In this document: positions 56,518 to 64,000 of the stretch, in pieces
Numbering within the stretch: the stretch's first letter is position 1
How the letters are laid out: every line of letters begins with the position of its first letter
DNA from: Notospermus geniculatus
Lineage: Eukaryota; Nemertea; Pilidiophora; Heteronemertea; Lineidae
Length of the DNA stretch: 64,000 nucleotides
Direction of reading: 5' to 3'
NCBI GenBank assembly: GCA_002633025.1
Contig: NMRB01000807.1
Coordinates: forward strand, 28,010 to 92,009
Position numbers and translations under genes: made by a program
The notes under the pieces: generated by a model
What the model saw: the letters and a program-made list of their open reading frames with translations, nothing else
The model's database searches: none
Told to the model about the DNA's origin: nothing

Positions 56518-59500
56518 TAGCCTTTGCATAGAGGGAACAAATACAAAAATTTAATTTGTGAGAATTCTCAGTCTCGATAATATGCATGAATCTGTATAGT
56601 CAAATATGTACATTTTTTGTTTTTGTGAATGTTGTTTCGGAGAATATCATGTTTAGTGGCCCCTGTGCCGAGGGTTGTTTTCTTTTACGAGTGGAATAAA
56701 CAACCACTAAAGCGTTTGTTGACCTTTCATCGAACTTTAATGGTGGGCTACAACCCAGAGGGCTTGGCATATTGGTAAACACAGGATGTATACGAACATC
56801 AATTTATTCTGCCATCATTTCTATAGTTACGCCAAATAACTTTCTCACAAAGAATAAATTTGTAATTTCGTACCAGTCAAAACTTTTCACATAAATTTGA
56901 ACTGTCGAATACTGTCTTTCACTAAAATGTCTTCGTGAGAAACTCGTCTTGTACAAGAGATAATGAAGTAAAAGGAGGAATAAGTATAATTAAAATTCCA
57001 TATACACGGTAGCAAGCCCGCTGAAGGAGGATGTTGGGGAGAGGAAATCCTCACAGAAAGACTTGCAGGAGGACATTTTGTAACAGATCGACAGCAAAAA
57101 CAATTGCCTTCAGCCGAGGTCATATCCATCATGGATGTAGAAATTAATTAATTACCGATTGGGAAATTAGAAAGAATGAAAATGGAACGTAAAAATGGGA
57201 CATCATTGCCCTGAAGAACTGGAGTTAAATTCGAACTCAGAGTGATAGTACGATTAACTTACTAATGGGTTTATGACGACGGATACTAAAGCCATTTTAA
57301 GCCTCGGGCAAAACGATTTATTAATTTGGGATTTTAAGTTACTGAGCATTTACTTCTTGCATGCATACAAGAATTCTTCTGAGTTTGTGTTTTGCAATGT
57401 GACTCAGAGTATCGCTCGAGCAGGTCGCGAAATATGGCCGTGAATTGACATAGCCAATGTACATGTACCTGTTGCTGTTCATATAAAGATGTACTTTCCA
57501 GCCTTACGGCAGCAATGAACATTTCTGACATTGTCTTTATTGTCTCGAAAGCCCACAGATTGAGGTATAAAATCAAAGGCTTTGAGTGTATCGAGAAGAA
57601 ATCCGACTTCGCAACTATGTATAGCTTGAATATGCATTGGCTTACATGTACATAGGATTCAATACATCCAAAATAATAAGTCGGCACGTACATTACAAAT
57701 CATCTATCCAGATTATGAGACCCCTCACTTTTTTTGGGAACAAATATTAATTCGAAAAATGATGCCTGCCAGATTGATAACGAAAAAGTTCCATGTACAC
57801 CAGTAAATAAATATACTGGGCGCACATTTTTGCATTCAATTCCAAAATTAAATACCTTTGTGTGTTATTCCAAAAGCTTTGGCACTTGAAGTTTATGCAA
57901 AATGTATTCGTAGCTTGTTTTGAATCCTGTAGTAGAGAAATTTCTCACACTCAGAGTATTTTTTTGTGTTTAACTATTTTAAGAAGGTAAATTTACGAGT
58001 ACCATCGTCAATGCAAAGCCATCTTCATAACAGTCACCTCCCCCAACATGCACGAACCTATTTTTTTCCGATTTCTGCATCCCCATAATTATTTTAGGAG
58101 GCCTATTTCGTGATTCCTCTTGGACATTAAGTTGCGACAGCACATGAAAACAGCTACATGTACTTCTAGTTTTTGGGGGTCACTAAAATCTGCATCATTA
58201 CATGTGCTTTTCACAGTAAATTCTTTCTTTCATGATGCTTCGCGATGGGACGTCATGTACCATGGCATGGCATGTTGATCTTTTTGCACTAAACAGAATC
58301 GTCGCTTTGGGTAGCAACAGAAAATCTACTAGTCACATCAAGTATGGATGTGATGAATAAAATTCTTAAATGAAGAAAATCAACGCCGGGATTCAAAACA
58401 TGCTGTTTACCGTTGGTTCTACTAAAAGAATATAGTGGCTAGCAACGGCAGTTACAGAGGAATTCCCAGATTTTTGATATCGTTGATATGCTTGGCCAGC
58501 AACCACCATAAAAAATCTGTGATATATCAAAACAGGTTCGTGAATAGAAGAGTCAAATATGTTACGGAGATCATTCGTCATGAATCAGGCAACTGTTTGA
58601 CATGTGACGATATAAACGGCCAGGAGAGAATCAGTGCCCGTGACAACAGTCTCGCGTCTTGACTCTCGATGCGCATGGCTGAATTCGTGGAAAAGGAATT
58701 CGTGTCTTTGTGCGTCTCCACGGGTCCGTGATTCTCGGTCAAAATTGTACGACTTGTCATCCTGTCTCGATATCATCAGTAAATAAATGTTCGGGATTAT
58801 TAGGGCCAGATGCAACCGCCTGTCGATTCTCGGATTCCTTGCCCCGCATGCTGGCTTTAAAAAAGAGAAACTGTAATGATCTACATGTACTGTACATTTT
58901 TTTATCTACATGTACATGATATTTTTTTAAGTTCGTTTTTTTCTATTTTTTGTGCATTTCCCTTCCTATTTCAGTCGTACTCCGTTGTCGATTTACAGAG
59001 AAAACCAGGATAGCCATGACTCTGCACCAGAGGACACATAAATGTTGTTGGGGTTCTATCAATCATGTCAAAATCTTACAATGTGTTTCTATTCTTGAAG
59101 TTTGATGCCCTGGATGTTGAGCTGAGCAAACGTTTGCACGCTTCAATGGATTTGAATGACCCTCTGCATAAATTCTGGTCCCGTATTATTCTCTTGTGAA
59201 TCTTTATCACTGCACGTATTCTCGCCAGGGTATCCTGTTTAATCTTAAAGATTGCTTTACAAAATATGCAGTGCAAAATGACTTTGTCATTAACATATCT
59301 GAGAAGATGCGAAATGCTTCAGAATTGATACCAGTGTCGTCAGCATCCTGATTATTATAAGAGGACAATGTAGCCATCCAATGACTATCATCCTTTATCT
59401 TGTCATTTTGGTACTGTGACAACAAGGAGGCTGGCATTATGTTGATTTTATTTTATGTGTTTTGTGATCTTAATCAGACGGGGAAGTGCAGATGAATTCT

Positions 59501-59534
59501 TCTTTGATAAAGTGAGAATGTCCACAAACCGTTA

Positions 59535-60030
59535 AAGTGTGGTTTATCTCATGCAGTCAAGTACATTCTGGTGTAAAATCCTTGCAGCATCTTCCTCATA
59601 ACTAGGAACTTCCTAGTGCAGGTTTTGAAGTGTGGTTTACTTCATGCAGTCAAGTGTAGTCTGGTATATAATCCTTGTAGGATTTTACATCTAGGCCTAC
59701 ACTCATGTACTGGAGTACGAATGTCTTTGTGCATTCTTTAATTTGGAGTGTGGTTTACTTCATGCAGTCAAGTGTAGTCTGGTATTAAAAAATATAATCC
59801 TTGTAGGATTATCCTTTTACATGTAGGCCTACATGTAACTAGAGTAAGAATGTCTTGGTGCATTCTTTAGTTTGAAGTGTGGTTCACTTCATGCAGTCAA
59901 GTGTAGTCTGGTATACATGTATAATCCGTGTAGGATTATCCTTTTACGTGTAGGCCAACATGTAACAAGAGTAAGAATGTCCTTGTGCATCCTTTAATTT
60001 GAAGTGTGGTCTGCCTTATGCAAGTCAAAC
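59535..60030. repeat. Minisatellite, five units of about 92-129 bp
   Basis: The word agtgtggtttacttcatgca (with variants) followed by gtcaagtgtagtctggtat starts units near 59535, 59627, 59745, 59874 and 60001. Each unit continues with aatccttgtaggatt, taggcctacatgtaac and gtaagaatgtc-ttgtgcattcttt. The first and last units are the most diverged. Confidence 0.85.
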
Positions 60031-61129
60031 TTCGGGCGATTTTGTCGACATTCAGTTCGGTTTGGCTAAAATTTCATTTTCGTCGAAAGGATTTTATTAA
60101 TTTACCAGATGTTCAAGCCCGTTGGAAAAGTACAACAACCACGACGCCGGAGGGACGTTTTTATGTCAACCTTGCGACAGATAGCAACCCATCTTATTGT
60201 GGTCCAAACTGATTTTCACACAGATCATATGTTGCTAATTGACCAGCAACCTGTGTCGTTTCATCTGACTGTAGGTAAATAGATTTATTCCAAAAAAGAT
60301 CCACAATGACAAGTGCCGCGGTCATACACTTACAATAGGCGTATGATGGAATGATGCACTGATGGCGACAGGACAAAAGCATTTTAATCGATGGGAATAG
60401 GTATCTTTCTGATGATCATTCATACTCAGTAATAAAGAACTTTGCTGCTAGTCCTTCGTTGATCCTGGGCGATTTGTGTTGTTGATGAGTGTTAAAATTT
60501 CGTAAGCAATGGATACCAAGGCATCATTTTCTTCCTTGACCATTAATAGTTTGCAGATTATGCCAAATTTGTGCTACGAAGGAGGGACATTGCTTAATTT
60601 TAAATGGCCGTAATGAACGTTGTATGGAGCTTTCAAAAGTTCCTCTCCGGACCAAACGTGACAACTATAAATGGCCAGTTCTGTTGATGTTGGTTTTAAT
60701 CTATACTCTTAATTATATAGATTAATGGTCTGCATAATGCCAGTATATTTCGACGAGCAGTAAGGGCAATCCACTCACACAATCTCAATGAACCAGAAAA
60801 CTGTTTCAGGTTACTAATGATATTTTAGGCGTTCTGGGGACGCTTTTATGTGCATGTGATTTTTTATTAATACTTGGGGGCTGATTCAGAGTTGGATCTC
60901 TAATTGGCACAGCTTCTGCTTCATTTTCACCTCGCACTAGAACGAGTTGTGCAGACTCTCCTGGCAGTTAATGTTACTACATGTAAAGGCCGTAAACATT
61001 GCTTCCGCATCCTACCGCTCGGGTAAACTGACGCACTAAGTGATGACGTCATTTTGTTCGATATCATTTTCTGAATGGTCGACTTGAAAGTTATGACAGC
61101 ACTCGAGTTTGTAAATTGGCAGATGTCGA

Positions 61130-61255
61130 CCTTCAAAAAAGTGGACTTTGAAATATTGTCGACTTTGAAAAAAGTGTGGACTTTGAAAAATATGTCGACT
61201 TTGAAAAAATTTCGACTTTGAAAAAATTGTCGAGTTGAAAAAATGGTTGACTTGC
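61130..61255. repeat. Short tandem repeat of (g)tcgactttgaaaaa
   Basis: At least six units of about 15-20 bases built on gtcgactttgaaaaaa, with variants gtggactttg and gtcgagttg. Confidence 0.8.
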
Positions 61256-61480
61256 TTTTTGAAAAAGTCAAATAGAAATATAGGAATTGGAACCAAACTT
61301 TCATGTTGGATTTAGAAAAATAACAACTCAACTGGAAAAGTAGGATCGCGTTTTTGAAGGAAACGGCTCGCCATAATTGTGTTGTAAAAATTTTATCTGG
61401 CTTCACCTATTTAAAATTCTCTTTAATCGTATACGTGCTAAACTTTGAAGTTGTAAGCAGAGTGGCGTTGTAAAATCTTA

Positions 61481-61609
61481 AGGGTCGTATTCATAAAGCG
61501 GTTCTATCATTAGAACCGTCTTAGGCTGGTTCCAAGTGTACTTCACCACTACACTTGGAACCGGCCGAAGACGGTTCTAACGATAGAACCGCTTTATGAA
61601 TACGACCCT
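61481..61609. mobile_element. GGGTCGTATTCATAAAGCGG foldback MITE, copy 4 of the family
   Basis: A nearly perfect palindrome: agggtcgtattcataaagcg, gttctatcattagaaccgtc, ggttccaagtgta, then the complement to cgaccct. The ends match the copies at 15376, 19258 and 30730; the interior does not. Confidence 0.85.
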
Positions 61610-61677
61610 AAGTGCGTAGGAAAGATGCCTGTATGGAGTCCCTCTTCTACACACGGTCCAGGAATAATAATAGTAGT

Positions 61678-62453
61678 GAGGTTTCGCAAACCTGACCAAA
61701 ACACGACGTACGAAATACGAAATTCTACTTCATTTCATTCATCTAAATGTATTTCAGGAGATGGTTGGTACCACAAATATCCCTGCTGCCAGCGCGTCTT
61801 TTAGCATTAAGCTGAGAGAGTTATGGTGCATCTTGAATAGATACGAAGTGGAAACGAAAGATAAATTTCAAAGTTTAATTTCCACGGCAACTCTGTCGGT
61901 CTTGCGTCATACGCTAAACGACGCTCTTGCAGCAGGCGATATTTGCGATACCAACCATCTCCTGAAATACATACGTCATGGAAATGAAGCCCAATTTCGT
62001 ATTTCGTACTTCGTGTTTCGTCAGGTTTGCGAAACCTCAGTAATAGGGAGTTTTCGCAAATCTGACGAAAAACGAAGTACGAAATACGAAATTGGACGTC
62101 ATATCCATGACGTACATGTAATGTATTTCAGGAAATGGTTGGTACCACAAATGTCCCTCCTGCCAGTGCGTCTTTTAGCATGTCATGTAAGATCGAAAGA
62201 GTTATGGCGCATCTTGAATTTTTAAATTTCCAATTCGTATCAACGAAGTGGAAACGAAAGATAAATTTCAAAGTTTAATATACACCGTACCTCTGTCGTT
62301 CTAACGACATATGCTAAAAGACGCTCTTGCAGCAGGCGATATTTGTGGTACCAGCCATTTCCTGAAATATATTTCATGTACATGTACGTCATAGATATGA
62401 CGTCCAATTTCGTATTTCGTACTTCGTTTTTCATCAGATTTGCGAAAACTCCC
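61678..62453. mobile_element. Two related 360-410-bp foldback elements side by side
   Basis: Copy 1 is 61678-62039 (gaggtttcgcaaacctgac to gtcaggtttgcgaaacctc), copy 2 is 62046-62453 (gggagttttcgcaaatctga to tcagatttgcgaaaactccc). Both contain tttcaggagatggttggtacc-type and cgacgctcttgcagcaggcg-type segments and long arms ending cgaagtacgaaatacgaaat. The terminal GGGAGTTTTCGCAAA is shared with the MITEs at 26453-27598. Confidence 0.8.
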
Positions 62454-63089
62454 TAATCTTTCAAAGGCACCATTTAATACGAGGTATATAGGCTATGATA
62501 CTGTAATGAAGAATCGGTCGAACTGGGAAGTGAAGAAAGGTTTGGATATGTTTAAAAAATACACCTGTCTACTTTCATACATAAGACATATAGCGATACA
62601 AAAATATGATTTATTAGTTTGTGTCATGTCAATGGACATGCTAGCCCAATATTGCTTGACTGAGTTACAAGAATAGGTATCCAGCACGGTGGTAAAGTAT
62701 GCTTTAATCACTAAACATATTGCATATAGGTAAGTTGGTCATGCGAAGCCAAGTCACCTTATTTAGGTTAAGATATCATAAAGAAGAATCCAGTGAAGTA
62801 CAGAAAATCTATATCAAATACAGGCCTAGGGAGGTTATGAACGTTCAATGCGTAACCATCCCGATTTTTCATTTTTCTTCGGTCCATACATGTAGCTTTA
62901 TCGAAGTTTAGGAAATGCTTTTTATGATTTTATTGAAGAAGAATATATATTTAGTAAGAAGCCAGTTCAACATACAGATAGATATGCAGCAAATATTAAT
63001 GTGGTGAAGGTGAACTACAAAACTGAATAAAATATGGTGATATAAGAAGCCTAGTTGGCGTAAAGGACAGTCTGTTTCTCTGTTTGGCT

Positions 63090-64000
63090 TAAGCTGGATT
63101 TAATCAGTCGATCCCGACATAAGCGCAGTTTCAGCCAGGTTTGTTTTTCATCGCGTCTCGCACAGATTGGGCTTCAAATAGGCCTAGGAAAGCATTAGCA
63201 AATAGGGAAACAAACCACGCTTAGGTAATCCCCAGTTAAATTCAAGTTTCGCAACAAACGACATGATTGAAACTCGAGTTATGCCCGGTTGGTCAGGTGG
63301 GGCTCACGTGAGCCTGGCTTATTCCTCAAACGCGAGTTCAAGTCTAATGCCCGGTTGTTCAGCCTTGGCTTAAGCCAGAGTTGGGTCGATCCCGACATAA
63401 GCTTGGCTTAAGCCAGACTTATATTTCACAGTGCGTTGCGCAGGTTGGGCTTCAAACACAAGCCAAGCTTAAGCCTTTCTTATAATAAATATCCCAAGTT
63501 TAATTCAGGCTGTGCAATAAACTCGGAATTGATTATGACCAGACATAAGCGCGACTTACGTGAACTCGGGTTTGAGGAATAAGCCAGGCTCACGTGAGCC
63601 ACACCTGAACAACCGGGCATAAGTCGCCCTTATGTCTGGTCATAAGAACAGCATAATTAATTCCGAGTTTATTGCACAACCTGAATTAAACTTGGGATTA
63701 CATGTACCTACATGTAAGTGTGGCTGATTACCCTACTTGCTCATGCTTTCCTACACAATTTGCTTGATGTGTGCCCGGTTGCTCAGGTCTGGCTTACGTG
63801 AGCTGATCCAATGCTTCTGCCATCTTCAAAGTCTGGGCCTACAGTGAGTAGGCCTACCATTGTACATGTAAGTCGCGCTTATAACCACCCCACTGCCAGG
63901 TTTATTGTAAGAAAGGCTTAAGCTTGGCTTGTGTTTGAAGCCCAACCTGCGCAACGCGCTGTGAAATATAAGTCTGGCTTAAGCCAGGCTTATGTCGGGA
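63090..64000. repeat. Nested inverted repeats rich in GGCTTAAGCC
   Basis: The segment 63391-63480 (tcccgacataagcttggctt ... caagccaagcttaagccttt) recurs inverted at 63911-64000. Between and before the arms lie further inverted pieces (gcccggttg/caaccgggc, cgtgagcctggcttattcct and its complement). The right end is cut off by the window. Confidence 0.7.

Larger units (their letters stand above)
55744..64000. other. Region upstream of the recognised polycystin exons
   Basis: No exon could be supported here, although the LRRNT and signal-peptide exons of polycystin-1 should lie in this direction. Several minus-strand ORFs of 60-160 codons exist but show no recognisable domain or conserved splice pattern. 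The region contains a minisatellite and at least five foldback elements, listed separately. Confidence 0.5.

Noticed and set aside
56887-57132. Cys-containing minus-strand ORF considered as the LRRNT exon of polycystin-1
   Set aside because: The Cys spacing does not match an LRRNT, and no phase-2 donor is found at its end.
59207-59437. Minus-strand ORF of 76 codons with coding-like composition
   Set aside because: No known domain and no partner exons. It could be a fragment of a retroelement, but nothing in the sequence supports a call.
59535-60030. CRISPR-like direct repeats
   Set aside because: The units are contiguous, of varying length, without unique spacers, and the DNA is eukaryotic.
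61761-62225. Plus-strand ORF of 154 codons
   Set aside because: It lies entirely within foldback elements, and its translation mirrors the inverted repeats.

Overview
The window is eukaryotic nuclear DNA from a marine invertebrate. The genes are split into short exons with GT/AG introns, and the non-coding DNA is full of short inverted-repeat transposons and of the palindromic words ACATGT and TAGGCCTA. The gene content fits a deuterostome invertebrate (echinoderm, hemichordate or amphioxus): an array of eel-fucolectin/tachylectin-4/pentraxin (FTP, F-type lectin) domains, an intronless DEG/ENaC channel, and a full-architecture polycystin-1 with a REJ domain. The species cannot be fixed from the sequence alone. 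|| Layout. (1) 18685 to 6122, minus strand: a 21-exon gene for a secreted-then-anchored receptor of about 1400 residues. It has a signal peptide, seven FTP domains, a Thr-rich stalk and one transmembrane segment. A complete F5/8C (discoidin) domain, encoded by four exons, sits inside the intron that splits the third FTP domain. Every FTP domain is split by a phase-1 intron, and the summed exons give an exact multiple of three. (2) 1 to 5952, minus strand: a second, nearly identical copy of the 3' half of that gene, joined at a single N. It looks like the other haplotype left in the assembly and differs from copy 2 by two transposon insertions. (3) 18.7-24.3 kb: intergenic, with several MITEs. 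(4) 24360-26330, plus strand: an intronless DEG/ENaC channel with unusual residues at the HG gating motif and at the selectivity filter. (5) 26.3-28.9 kb: a cluster of related MITEs. (6) about 55.7 kb to 28905, minus strand: a polycystin-1 gene with 35 exons seen and 4403 residues read through. The order is LRRs, LRRCT, an Arg/Pro-rich linker, WSC, PKD, C-type lectin, Cys-rich region, about 12 PKD repeats in one 4.6-kb exon, REJ, GPS, PLAT, the transmembrane region and a PxxP-rich tail. Its 5' end (LRRNT and signal peptide) was not found, and the S6/pore exon is missing next to a single N at 29667. (7) 55.7-64 kb: no convincing gene; it holds a minisatellite and several foldback elements. || The assembly contains four single Ns. 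Three of them (5953, 49760, 52474) sit exactly at the junction of duplicated segments and are best read as haplotype joins; the fourth (29667) probably hides missing sequence. || The three genes share no obvious pathway, but all encode membrane proteins with large extracellular domains: a lectin-like receptor, a ligand- or protease-gated cation channel, and an adhesion/mechanosensory receptor. The most unusual biology is the discoidin cassette nested inside an FTP domain. It is flanked by phase-1 introns, so skipping it would restore a continuous FTP domain.
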